Shown piece after piece: positions 1 to 8,082 of a DNA stretch of 64,000 bases. The stretch is from Bacteroidota bacterium (GTDB lineage: Bacteria; Bacteroidota; Bacteroidia; J057; JADKCL01), in NCBI GenBank assembly GCA_016718825.1, contig JADKCL010000001.1:401076-465075 (forward strand). The letters run 5' to 3'. The notes under the pieces were generated by a model. It had not been told where the DNA came from. It worked only from the letters and a program-made list of their open reading frames with translations, and searched no databases. The position numbers were made by a program, and so were the translations under genes. How positions within the stretch are numbered: the first letter of the stretch is position 1; each line of letters begins with the position of its first letter.

Positions 1-1020
1 AGGCACCTTTCCAGGCCATGGCCGATTGGATGTTGGGGGCGTTTACATTGGTAATCGCATGGCTAAAATCTCCAAGGATGACTTTCAGCCCGACCACGCG
101 GGCGGAATCCAAAAGACTTTTTAATTGGTTTTCGACGGCGGTCAAGTTGGTGCCGGGTTGAAAAAAGTGGGGCGAAACGCCGTAGATGGGCACCTGTTGC
201 CGCACGAGGCGCCGCGACATCTTGTTCCAGGCCGAGTTGGCAGCCCCCAATGTCGGCAAGGTGATATGAATGGAAGGGTCACGTGCGATCATGCTGTCCA
301 CAATCGGCTTGACCAGTTGCCAGTAGCCCGCCGTGTCTTGGTTAAATTCGTTGTCGGTCCAAGGCTCGTTGCCGATGTTCCATGTGCGGATGCCATAAGG
401 CGCGTAGTGGCCGTTGGAGTCGCGCTTGGCCGCCCAGTCGATGCCGCCTCCCCAATTGGTGCCGTCGGCCGGACCGTTGGCATACTCCACCCAATCGGCT
501 GCAGATTTGGCTGGAAAGGGAATGCGCTGACGGTTTTGCTCGACCGAATCGTAGGTCACCAACGTGTCGTAGATGCCGACCATGATCTGCACGTCTTCGC
601 CCGTCAAGCCCTTGCCTTCGACATAGGCCATGAACTCGTCAAAGCCAAAATCCATCGGCTGCGTCGGACCCAATGGTCCCAAGATGTTTTGATTGGGCCG
701 TGGTCCTGGACCGATCGCCTTTTGCCATTGAAAACCGACCATCATCGCATTTCCGGGTAGCGGATGCCATTGATCGGGAAGTCAGCAAATTTTGTGTCGA
801 GGTCGGAAAGCAGGTTCCCGGCAGTGTCAAAATAGCCGACCGGGTCAGTAGTTCCCATCATTCCTGTGCGGCCATCGAAGGTCACGCCCAGCAAAGCTTT
901 CGCATGTCGTTGATGCACCACCGCCGTGTCCACCGTCGAAATGGCGTTTTGTGCGGCGAGTTGGAAGGAAAAAAATGCAAGCAGGAGCAAGAAAAATGTC
1001 TTTTGAATCGTGTACATCAT
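1..1020 (-). pseudogene. Secreted arabinofuranosidase-like glycoside hydrolase, frameshifted, C-terminus off window
   Basis: The first 90 codons give a signal peptide (hydrophobic stretch ending in QLAAQ) and a start resembling GH51/GH79-type clan A glycosidases, including the RYP motif. The frame then stops. Reading on in another frame gives GFQWQKAIGPGPRP, DWVEYANGPADGTNWG and TWNIGNEPWTDNEF without a stop to the window edge. NIGNEPW matches the Asn-Glu acid/base motif of GH51-like alpha-L-arabinofuranosidases. The frames are joined by restoring one G in a GG(G) run at about 753, so this is one gene with a one-base deletion, either assembly error or a young pseudogene. The product would be an exported enzyme acting on arabinose-containing glycans. 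The C-terminal part and the nucleophile lie outside the window. The exact GH family is an inference from motifs. Confidence 0.72.
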
Positions 1021-1189
1021 GGGATGACCAAAGTTTTTGCAAGAAGATCTGCGCCTGATTCCCGGGAACAGGCAAATTCAATTTCAGCAACAACCAATTT
1101 TGTTGCTCGGGATTCTTAGAATTCGGTTGATTTCATTATTCCCCTGTTTTGTTCGTTTATTTGAAGCTGCGGAAACACCCGCAAAACGC

Positions 1190-2575
1190 ATGGCCCAAAT
1201 TTCAATTGCAACGTTTTCCCGCCGCCTTCCGGACCTTGGCTTGGTCGTGGCGGGGACGGTTTTGCTGTGTTTGGCTGCGTTTTGGAACGGTTTTCCGCTG
1301 GTCTATTCCGATACGGGCGCTTATCTGGCGTCGGCATTCGAAGGGAAAGTTCCGCTTGCAAGACCGATTGGTTATGGCTTGTTCATAAGGTACACCGCGC
1401 TGGGCGGGAACATTTGGCTGCCGCTGATCGCCCAATCGCTCCTCTTTTCCTGGTTGCTGCTGCGCACGGTTCGGGTTCTGTTGCCTTCGAATGCGCGACT
1501 GGGTTATGCGGTTGCCTTGACCGTCATCGTCGGACTGACCGGCATGGGTTGGTATGCCAGCCAATTGATGCCCGACGTGTTTGTTGGCTTGGTCGTTTTG
1601 GGATTTTTTCTCCTGCTGTTTGATCGCGAATTGGGCCTTGCCGGCAAGTTGGCGGTTGCATTTTCCCTGTTTCTGTTTTGCTTCAGCCATTACAGCCACG
1701 CGGCCTTGCTGCTCGGTCTCGTTGGAGCGATTACAACATGGGCCTTCGTGCAAAAACTGCGCAAACGAAAAATGCCTTTCGGATTTGGAAGCATCGTCTG
1801 GGCATTGCTGCCAGCCGCATTCGCAGTCCTCTCCTTTTATTATGTGAATTACAACAACGGCTTTGGTTGGCGGATGACGCGTTCCTCGCATATTTTCACC
1901 ATGGCCCGCCTCTCGGAAACAGGATTGTTGCGTGACTATTTGCACGAAACCTGTGCGGAAAAACAATGGCCGCTTTGTCCCTACGCAGATTCGCTACCCG
2001 CCACTGCCGCCGAATTCATCTGGGAAGACGATTCGCCCTTCAAAAAAACAGGCTATTGGGAAAATTCACGAGAAGGCTACGATTCCTTGTTGAATGACTT
2101 CTTCAGCCGGGGAAAGTACCTCAAGGGCTATGCAAAGGAGGCCACCAAAGCCGGCTATGCCCAAATGTTTGCCCTTTCCGTCGGCGAAGGAATCACACCC
2201 TACAACGAATCCAGTTCTCCCTACAAGTTTTTTGAACGAGCCAAGCCCGAGGATGTGCCCGCCTATCTCGCTTCGAAGCAATTTGAGCGGGAATTTTCCT
2301 TCGAATGGGAAATCAAAGCGCTTTGGGCAACGATGATTTTGTCTTTGCTGGTCATTCTGGGAATTCTGATCCTCAAAGGCCGCGCCATCTCAGCCAATTT
2401 GATCTGGTTTGCTGCCATTTCCTGCTTGAGTTATGCGGCGAATGCAGTTTTGACCGGCGCCTTGGCCAATGTCTATTCACGTCTCCAATCCCGGATCGCC
2501 TGGCTGATTCCTTTGGTGGCTTGTATGCTGATCGTTTCGCTCCTTCGAAAACCGCAAAAATCAAGTCAGAACTGA
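1190..2575 (+). CDS. Polytopic membrane protein, GT-C-like, unknown function
   Basis: About 461 residues with roughly nine to ten hydrophobic segments. The open frame extends further upstream, but this ATG precedes the first membrane helix directly and the upstream codons look non-coding. Near the N-terminus the first loop carries PLVYSDTGAY (residues 36-45) followed by RPIGYG (58-63). This resembles the acidic first-loop motif of GT-C type polyprenyl-phosphate-sugar transferases, but no specific family is recognised. A large soluble loop lies in the middle (about residues 240-400), followed by three C-terminal helices. It is divergent from the glycosidase gene to the left, with a 170-bp intergenic region, and convergent with the thioesterase gene. 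A role in envelope glycan transfer is only a guess. Confidence 0.7.
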   Translation: MAQISIATFSRRLPDLGLVVAGTVLLCLAAFWNGFPLVYSDTGAYLASAFEGKVPLARPIGYGLFIRYTALGGNIWLPLIAQSLLFSWLLLRTVRVLLPSNARLGYAVALTVIVGLTGMGWYASQLMPDVFVGLVVLGFFLLLFDRELGLAGKLAVAFSLFLFCFSHYSHAALLLGLVGAITTWAFVQKLRKRKMPFGFGSIVWALLPAAFAVLSFYYVNYNNGFGWRMTRSSHIFTMARLSETGLLRDYLHETCAEKQWPLCPYADSLPATAAEFIWEDDSPFKKTGYWENSREGYDSLLNDFFSRGKYLKGYAKEATKAGYAQMFALSVGEGITPYNESSSPYKFFERAKPEDVPAYLASKQFEREFSFEWEIKALWATMILSLLVILGILILKGRAISANLIWFAAISCLSYAANAVLTGALANVYSRLQSRIAWLIPLVACMLIVSLLRKPQKSSQN

Positions 2576-2607
2576 CCTTTCTGCGGGTCCTCGACCTAAA
2601 ACATTCC

Positions 2608-3063
2608 TCAATCCCCGCTCACCAATCCAAATCCATCGCCTTTGCGTTTGACCCTGTACACCGCTTTTCCCTCAGCAATCACTTCTCCCGTGGATTCGTG
2701 AAAAGCCTTCATGCGCGTCACGATGATCGCGCTGCCGCTGCGCACGATTTCGCCTTCGGCAATCACGTTGTCGGGTTTGGCCGGTTCCAAATAATCCACC
2801 CGGATGTCGATCGAAGAGATCATGTCGTCAGGGCCGGTAAGTGTGGTGATGGCAGCGGCACCGCCCGCTGAGTCCAAAAGACAGGCGATAATGCCGCCGT
2901 GCATCCGGTTGCTCCGCGGATCGCCCTCCAATTCGGGGCGGTAAGGCAGGTACAACTGCGCCCAACCCGGCTTGACGTCGCGCAGGCTGATGCCGAGGAA
3001 CTTGTGAACGGGGATCATCTCATCGATGACCTGCGCCATGATTTTTTTCAGGTGTTCTTCCAT
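2608..3063 (-). CDS. PaaI-family hotdog thioesterase
   Basis: A protein of 151 residues with the single hotdog fold of the PaaI/4HBT group. The signature NRMHGGIIACLLDSAGG (residues 52-68) contains the His-Gly-Gly turn and the acidic residue on the central hotdog helix that activates water for acyl-CoA thioester hydrolysis. The later IDIRVDYLEPAK segment is the conserved beta-strand that follows. The acyl substrate cannot be read from sequence. The ATG chosen gives the usual family length; the frame continues upstream inside the peptidase gene. Its start overlaps the end of the M20 peptidase gene by 44 bases, so it is probably the last gene of a three-gene operon and translationally coupled. 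Confidence 0.85.
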   Translation of the reverse strand: MEEHLKKIMAQVIDEMIPVHKFLGISLRDVKPGWAQLYLPYRPELEGDPRSNRMHGGIIACLLDSAGGAAAITTLTGPDDMISSIDIRVDYLEPAKPDNVIAEGEIVRSGSAIIVTRMKAFHESTGEVIAEGKAVYRVKRKGDGFGLVSGD

Positions 3064-4480
3064 GCAAGGGCAGGGTTTGAAAAAGTAACATGTAAAAGGC
3101 AAGCATGTCTTCGCAGGCTGCCACCGAAATCCGTTCGTTGGTGTTGTGAATGCGCCCGCCCTCGTCTTTGTGCACACAAAACGGGGAAAACCGGAAGAGA
3201 TTTTCGCTCAAGGGGATGAAGTGTTTGCTGTCCGTGCCCGCGGGCATGAGCGCGGGCGACAAAATTGCCGTCGGATAGATATCGGTGATCGTTTCGCCGA
3301 GCATGGCAAACTCTTGACTTTGGTGACTCGTGACCGGCGAGGGCTCGGTCGGATCCTCCATCACGGTGATTTCGACGCCGGGATCGTTGATCGTCTTACG
3401 GATATGCTCCACCACGGAGGCGATGCTGTCGCCGGGCATGATGCGCACATTCAAAACCACCGTCGCCTCCTTGGGCAAAACATTCGATTTGAGTCCGCCG
3501 TTGATGATCGTCGGCGAAATTTTGGTGCGGATGATGGCATCGGTCAGTGGATCCTTGGCAAGCGCATGAAGAATCTGCTTGCGCAGCAAGCGGGCATTCT
3601 TCATGGCAAACTGCGTTTTTTTGTCCATCAACGGCGACACGTTGCGCAGGCTTTCCATGACCAAGGGCAACAGCCGCTCTTCCATCGGATTTTTTGCCAA
3701 CCGGTCCAAGGCCATGGCGAGTTTGCCGATCACGGTCTCAAACGGCGGCGTCGCCGAATGCCCGCCATTTCCCAGAACTTTGAGTTGGATGTTGGCATGG
3801 CCTTTTTCGGCCATTGCGACCAAGGCGATCGGTGGATCCGTTTCTTTGAATGCCCCTTTGATCACGCCCAATCCCTCGTCGAGCACCCAGTCCAGCCGGA
3901 TGTTCTCTGCCCCTAACCGACGCGCAATCCGGGAGGCACCTTGATTGCCGCCCACTTCTTCGTCATGTCCAAAGGCAAAGTAAATTGTCGACTCGGGCCG
4001 AAATCCCGCAGCGATCAGCCGCTCGGCAGCCTCCAATTGGCAGACGATGAGACTTTTTGTATCAAGTGCGCCGCGTCCCCAGATATAGCCGTCGGCAATT
4101 TCGCCCGAAAATGGCGGGTAGGTCCAGCCTTCGCCGTTTTCGCTCTCGACGGGGACCACATCTTGGTGGGCATAAAACATGACAGGAAGATTTTCCGGCT
4201 TGCGGCCTTCCCAACGAAACAAGAGGGAATGGCCCCCGATCACCTCGGGTTTGCATTCGGCGTTGACCTTTGGAAATGCTACACGCAAGAAATTGGCCAG
4301 CGCATCAAAGGCTTTCCAATCTGTTTTCAGGGAATCGGTATAGGAAATCGTCGGAAATCGCAGTGAAATCGCGATTTTTTCGTGAAGGGCAAGGCTGTCT
4401 TCACCGCCGGCACGCAAGAAAAGGGGGGCAAAAGCAAGCACCACGGCAAGGGTTGCCGTCCAATGCCTAGCCTTCCACAT
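3020..4480 (-). CDS. Secreted M20-family peptidase (PM20D1/carboxypeptidase S-like)
   Basis: A zinc-dependent metallopeptidase of 486 residues with an N-terminal signal sequence (about residues 1-25). The dinuclear-zinc motifs of M20 are visible: YAHQDVVPV (zinc ligand His105 and catalytic Asp107), WGRGALDTK (bridging Asp140), GHDEEVGG (general base Glu174 and ligand Glu175), and a C-terminal IHNTNERIS segment supplying the last His. The lid/dimerisation insertion lies between about residues 235 and 350. Length and motif order fit the PM20D1/carboxypeptidase S branch, which cleaves or forms N-acyl amino acids and dipeptides; the substrate is not determined. It overlaps the upstream gene by 14 bases and the downstream thioesterase by 44, so the three genes are probably cotranscribed. 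Confidence 0.88.
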   Translation of the reverse strand: MWKARHWTATLAVVLAFAPLFLRAGGEDSLALHEKIAISLRFPTISYTDSLKTDWKAFDALANFLRVAFPKVNAECKPEVIGGHSLLFRWEGRKPENLPVMFYAHQDVVPVESENGEGWTYPPFSGEIADGYIWGRGALDTKSLIVCQLEAAERLIAAGFRPESTIYFAFGHDEEVGGNQGASRIARRLGAENIRLDWVLDEGLGVIKGAFKETDPPIALVAMAEKGHANIQLKVLGNGGHSATPPFETVIGKLAMALDRLAKNPMEERLLPLVMESLRNVSPLMDKKTQFAMKNARLLRKQILHALAKDPLTDAIIRTKISPTIINGGLKSNVLPKEATVVLNVRIMPGDSIASVVEHIRKTINDPGVEITVMEDPTEPSPVTSHQSQEFAMLGETITDIYPTAILSPALMPAGTDSKHFIPLSENLFRFSPFCVHKDEGGRIHNTNERISVAACEDMLAFYMLLFQTLPLHGRTPEKNHGAGHR

Positions 4481-5375
4481 GATAAGATTTGAGTTCCAGG
4501 CAGACTTCGCCCTTTTCGTATTTCACCAATCCAACGCCCTTTGCAAAGTACTGATACTGAACTTCAGTGGTCATCGTCTCCTCGTTGACGTGGTAACTTT
4601 CGACCCTGATTTTCATACAATCCTTGAATGTGCCAGCCGGTACCACCACATCTACCTTTTGCTCGGTGGTGAAAACGGAAAAATGGTTTCCAGCCTTCCA
4701 AATCGCATAAAGCACATCTCCAGGCTGACTTGCATTGTTGTAAATCAGCTGAAACGAGCGCGGATTGTCAGGATCGACCGAATGCAATTCCCTTTCGTTT
4801 CCGGCAATGACGGTCGACAAAAACGACTTGTCTTTGCAGAAATAAGTGCTGTCCAGCGCTTCGTTGTAGTAGGAGCCGCTGATTTCCGGATTTTCGAGGA
4901 AGTAATAATCCAGGCCATTGACCTCGATTTTGCGCACGTTGTAGCGGTAGGTATCGTGCTTGGTTCCACTGGATTTGTATTCGTAGGCGGAACCCTCGAC
5001 GAGTGGAAAATGGTCGTCTTTCAGCGATGGCGCGGCTTCGGAATTGGCAGGATTGGGTTTGCGGCGACCGTTGGTGGCTTCGTAGTACTCTACTTCGGAC
5101 TTTTTGCCATCGTTGCGGTCAAAAGCTACGGCATAAAGAAAGCCACGGGAGGCGTGCATGGCCAAAGTTGCCATGGCGACTGCCATTTCTTCCCAATCTT
5201 GCTCGCCAGCGATGGCGTCGATGTCCAGAAGCATGACACCTTCGCTACGGAAGCTGTCTTGCAGACCCATTGCATCTGCGCCGCTTGCCTCAGATTGATT
5301 TTCGGCCATGGCACGCTCAAGGGCAGCTTGGTCCCTGAATTGAAAAATGCCTTTGTATGTCTGCCTGAAGCCCAT
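4467..5375 (-). CDS. Hypothetical protein with DUF3108-like C-terminal half
   Basis: A protein of 302 residues, not firmly recognised. The N-terminal third has no signal peptide and contains an acidic, alanine-rich helix region. The C-terminal two thirds (from about residue 120) are beta-rich, with FPLVEGSAYEYKSSGTK, VVVPAGTFKDCMKI and YFAKGVGLVKYEKG. This layout is common in Bacteroidota lipoproteins, where a measured quantity and an 'applied by conversion factor' beta-sheet domain recur, and it resembles DUF3108-type proteins. It heads the operon with the M20 peptidase (14-base overlap) and thioesterase. The function is unknown. Confidence 0.65.
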   Translation of the reverse strand: MGFRQTYKGIFQFRDQAALERAMAENQSEASGADAMGLQDSFRSEGVMLLDIDAIAGEQDWEEMAVAMATLAMHASRGFLYAVAFDRNDGKKSEVEYYEATNGRRKPNPANSEAAPSLKDDHFPLVEGSAYEYKSSGTKHDTYRYNVRKIEVNGLDYYFLENPEISGSYYNEALDSTYFCKDKSFLSTVIAGNERELHSVDPDNPRSFQLIYNNASQPGDVLYAIWKAGNHFSVFTTEQKVDVVVPAGTFKDCMKIRVESYHVNEETMTTEVQYQYFAKGVGLVKYEKGEVCLELKSYHVEG

Positions 5376-5583
5376 TCTGATTCAAATTTTACGTTTTTCG
5401 CCTCCTGCAAATACCACACGGAAACTCGAAGCTAAATTGAGGTATTCATTGGAAAGGTGCAAGCAATTCGAATTGTCAAAGTCGTTAAAAATCGATCTTG
5501 CATTCTTGCCTTCTGTTTTACATTTTCAGGCTTGGATCCATGGGCGCCACGGCCTATGGTATTACACAGATTATGAATGTATT

Positions 5584-6252
5584 ATGATTCGAAACTTGTC
5601 CTCCTTTTTCCTGACAATCACCTTGGTTTGCTTGGGATCCGCCATGCAGAAGACCCCATCTGTACAAACCGTGAGTTATTACATTCTCGGAACAAGTGGC
5701 GGTGTCTACAAAAACAACGCAAAAATTGACAGTGGTTATGAGGCTTTGGCCATCGCAGCTTCGGGGAATGACTATTTTATCTTGGGCACCGGTGGCGGTG
5801 TGTACAAAAACAACGTCAAGATCGCCTCAGGATATGAGGCTGTAGACATTGCGGCCGATGAGACGGGTTGGTACGTGCTCGGTGTAAGTGGCGGGGTTTA
5901 CAAAAATGATGCAAAAATCGACTCCGACTATGAGGGTATCGCCATCGATGCCTATGGGGGTCATTATTATGTGCTCACTGCCGGTGGCAACGTTTACAAG
6001 GACGGCGCCAAAATCGACAGTGGATACCAGGGAATCGACATTGCCGTGGATGCTACCGGTTACTACGTGCTGGGAACGAGCGGCGGAGTGTATAAAAACA
6101 ATGCAAAAATTGACAGCGGCTATGAAGCCCTTGCCATTGACGCCGCAGATGGACACTATTACATCCTGGGAAGTGGCGGAGGCGTGTACAAAGACAATGC
6201 AAAGATTGACAGTGGCTACGAGGGGATTGATATTGCCGTAGCAGCGGAATAG
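5584..6252 (+). CDS. Secreted protein made of six 32-residue repeats
   Basis: The protein has 222 residues. The ATG chosen starts a signal-peptide-like segment (residues 1-20, LTITLVCLGSA). From residue 32 to the end it consists of six consecutive units with consensus YY.LGTSGGVYKNNAKIDSGYE followed by a variable IAIDA tail. The period is 32 residues; only the last unit is one residue short. There is no other domain and no T9SS sorting tail. The pattern suggests a beta-propeller or beta-solenoid in which each unit contributes the same strands; 32 residues is shorter than a typical 40-50 residue propeller blade. I do not recognise a named family. It stands alone between divergent and convergent neighbours. 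Confidence 0.75.
   Translation: MIRNLSSFFLTITLVCLGSAMQKTPSVQTVSYYILGTSGGVYKNNAKIDSGYEALAIAASGNDYFILGTGGGVYKNNVKIASGYEAVDIAADETGWYVLGVSGGVYKNDAKIDSDYEGIAIDAYGGHYYVLTAGGNVYKDGAKIDSGYQGIDIAVDATGYYVLGTSGGVYKNNAKIDSGYEALAIDAADGHYYILGSGGGVYKDNAKIDSGYEGIDIAVAAE
5677..6249 (+). repeat. Six tandem 96-bp coding repeats
   Basis: Six in-frame copies of a 96-bp unit encode the 32-residue repeats of the surrounding gene. First and fifth copies are closest to each other; others differ at many codons while keeping GGVYK and KI.S.Y. The divergence argues for long-standing selection rather than a very recent expansion. Confidence 0.9.
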
Positions 6253-6312
6253 GACTTTGCCATTCATCCCTGAAGGCTGATCCAAGTATCCTTTTGAGTG
6301 GCGAATCCCAGC

Positions 6313-7251
6313 CTATTTGGGTGCGTCAGCTCCACAATACTGTTTGCGCATCGTTTCGCCTTCGTAGTTGCCGCCGTCGGCAGCGACCTTCAAGTCTGCA
6401 CAGCCTTTTTCAATTTGCCCTGAATTGATCAGGGCCACACCGCGGTAATAGTAAAATGCCGGATTGTCAGGCTGCATCTCGATTGCCCTTGACATCCATA
6501 CGACACCTTCAGGGGCCTGTCCTGTATTGGTGAGAATGATTCCTTTGTAAGCAATGGCTCCCAGGTAAGTTGAATCCAACGACAATGCTTTGTCGATATC
6601 TTTGAGCGCGGTGGCATAGTCGCCCATGCCGATGTAGGTATACCCCCGGTTCAGGAAGCTCACCTTGTCGTCGGGCATGAGTTCGATGGCTTTGTTGAAG
6701 TCACTGATCGCGGTTTTGTTGTCTCCGAGCTTCGAATTGTAATACCCGCGGTTGGTCCATGCGAAGTGGCTTTTGGGATCTGCCTTGACGGCTTTGTTGA
6801 GGTAGTCGAGCGCGAGGAGGTCGTCGCCCATGTTGCCTTCGTTCACGCCGAGGTAGGCGTAGGACTCCCCGACGTTGTAGCCACATTCGACTGCGTAGAG
6901 GAAGTCTGCCTTGGCTGACGGGAAAATTCCTTGGATATAATTGGCAAAGCCGCGGTCAAAAGCATAGGAGCCGATCGTGTCGCGGGGCGCATTGGCTTTT
7001 TTGGCGATGTCAATGGCTTTGGTGAAATCGGCCATGCAAAGGTCCCACTTTCCTTGTTGCATCCTGGCGTTCGCGAGCCCGTTCCAGGCGCCGGCATGGG
7101 TAGCGTCTTCCTTGACGATGGCTTGAAAGGCGGCCTCGGCCTCAACGAACTTCTGCTCGGAGAGCAATTGATTGGCCTTGGCCATTTTGTCTTGGCCTGA
7201 GCAAGCGCTGAGTGTCGTCAGCATCAACACAATGGAAAACAGCAGCTTCAT
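6313..7251 (-). CDS. TPR-repeat lipoprotein
   Basis: A protein of 312 residues starting at an ATG immediately before a lipoprotein signal peptide with lipobox LSAC. The rest is built of about seven to eight tetratricopeptide repeats, for example NGLANARMQQGKWDLCMADF, WTNRGYYNSKLGDNKTAI and NRGYTYIGMGDYATALKD, which form a helical scaffold for protein-protein contacts. It is probably exported and anchored to a membrane facing the periplasm. The gene follows the next lipoprotein gene after only about a dozen bases, so the two probably form an operon. The binding partner is unknown. Confidence 0.88.
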   Translation of the reverse strand: MKLLFSIVLMLTTLSACSGQDKMAKANQLLSEQKFVEAEAAFQAIVKEDATHAGAWNGLANARMQQGKWDLCMADFTKAIDIAKKANAPRDTIGSYAFDRGFANYIQGIFPSAKADFLYAVECGYNVGESYAYLGVNEGNMGDDLLALDYLNKAVKADPKSHFAWTNRGYYNSKLGDNKTAISDFNKAIELMPDDKVSFLNRGYTYIGMGDYATALKDIDKALSLDSTYLGAIAYKGIILTNTGQAPEGVVWMSRAIEMQPDNPAFYYYRGVALINSGQIEKGCADLKVAADGGNYEGETMRKQYCGADAPK

Positions 7252-7263
7252 ACAGCTCAAATT

Positions 7264-7992
7264 TTATTTCAACCGAATGTCGGAATTCATCGTGGCGTTG
7301 CCATCGAGCAAATCTTTCAAATTGTTTTCGATTGTCACGGTCTTCTTGTCGGCACCTACCAAGGCAGCATCGTTGCCCTTGACCTTCTTTACTGCGGTCG
7401 GGAAGGTGTATTTGACGTTGTATTTGGCGTCTTTGAACATCATCATCGCCATCTCGGCGTATTGCTTTTGTTCTTCGTCTTCGTCCTCTTTTGGGTCCAT
7501 TTTCATGTCGAGCTTCCGGCTGAACTTTTTGCCTTTGTAGCTGAAGGTGTTTTCCTTCTCCGTTTCGCCGGATTCTTCTTCACCCATTCCCAATGCTCCA
7601 CCCATGCCAAAATCCGTGCCACGTGCGACTTGGGCAGCGTTTAAGGCATCCATGTCTTTGAATTCGAAGGAATAGCCGATTTGTTTCTTTTCCTTGTCGT
7701 TGAGGTTTTGCACGTTGGTGATTCCAGGCAACGTTTTGAGCATTTGGTAGGTTTCATTTTCGGCAAACATTTCGTCCATGGACTTGTCACCGCCGCCCTC
7801 CCCTGTGGAGTCGAGCGCGGAGCCAAATGCAGCCATCATGTCTACCATTTTGGAAACGTCCACAATCATCGTGGCTTTGCCTGAGCCATCGGCGTTGAAT
7901 TCGTATTCTTCAAAAATATCAAAACAGGAAGAGGTGCCGATCGCGATGGTGAGAAGGGCGAAGCCAAAGAAAATTTTGAAATACTTGCGCAT
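7264..7992 (-). CDS. Hypothetical lipoprotein
   Basis: A protein of 242 residues with an N-terminal signal peptide ending in a lipobox-like TSSC. The mature part begins with EYEFNADGSGKATMIVDVSKM, a pattern found in Bacteroidota lipoproteins that track a beta-strand-rich, glycine-containing N-terminal domain. A strongly charged low-complexity stretch (KMDPKEDEDEEQKQ) lies near residue 165. No enzymatic motif is visible. It is probably cotranscribed with the downstream TPR lipoprotein, suggesting a joint envelope role. Confidence 0.7.
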   Translation of the reverse strand: MRKYFKIFFGFALLTIAIGTSSCFDIFEEYEFNADGSGKATMIVDVSKMVDMMAAFGSALDSTGEGGGDKSMDEMFAENETYQMLKTLPGITNVQNLNDKEKKQIGYSFEFKDMDALNAAQVARGTDFGMGGALGMGEEESGETEKENTFSYKGKKFSRKLDMKMDPKEDEDEEQKQYAEMAMMMFKDAKYNVKYTFPTAVKKVKGNDAALVGADKKTVTIENNLKDLLDGNATMNSDIRLK

Positions 7993-8082
7993 GTAATTTT
8001 TGCCAGGGGCGGTAATGAGTGTGCAAGTTATGGAATGTAAGCCGAAAATGGCTAACCCCGGTGGCTTTTTTGTAGCCGAATC

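Noticed and set aside
1202..1966. 254-residue minus-strand frame opposite the membrane protein
   Set aside because: Gln/Arg-rich antisense of a hydrophobic gene; typical shadow.
5677..6249. Regular repeats that could suggest a CRISPR array
   Set aside because: The 96-bp units are in frame, have no spacers of constant length between identical repeats, and encode a coherent protein repeat.
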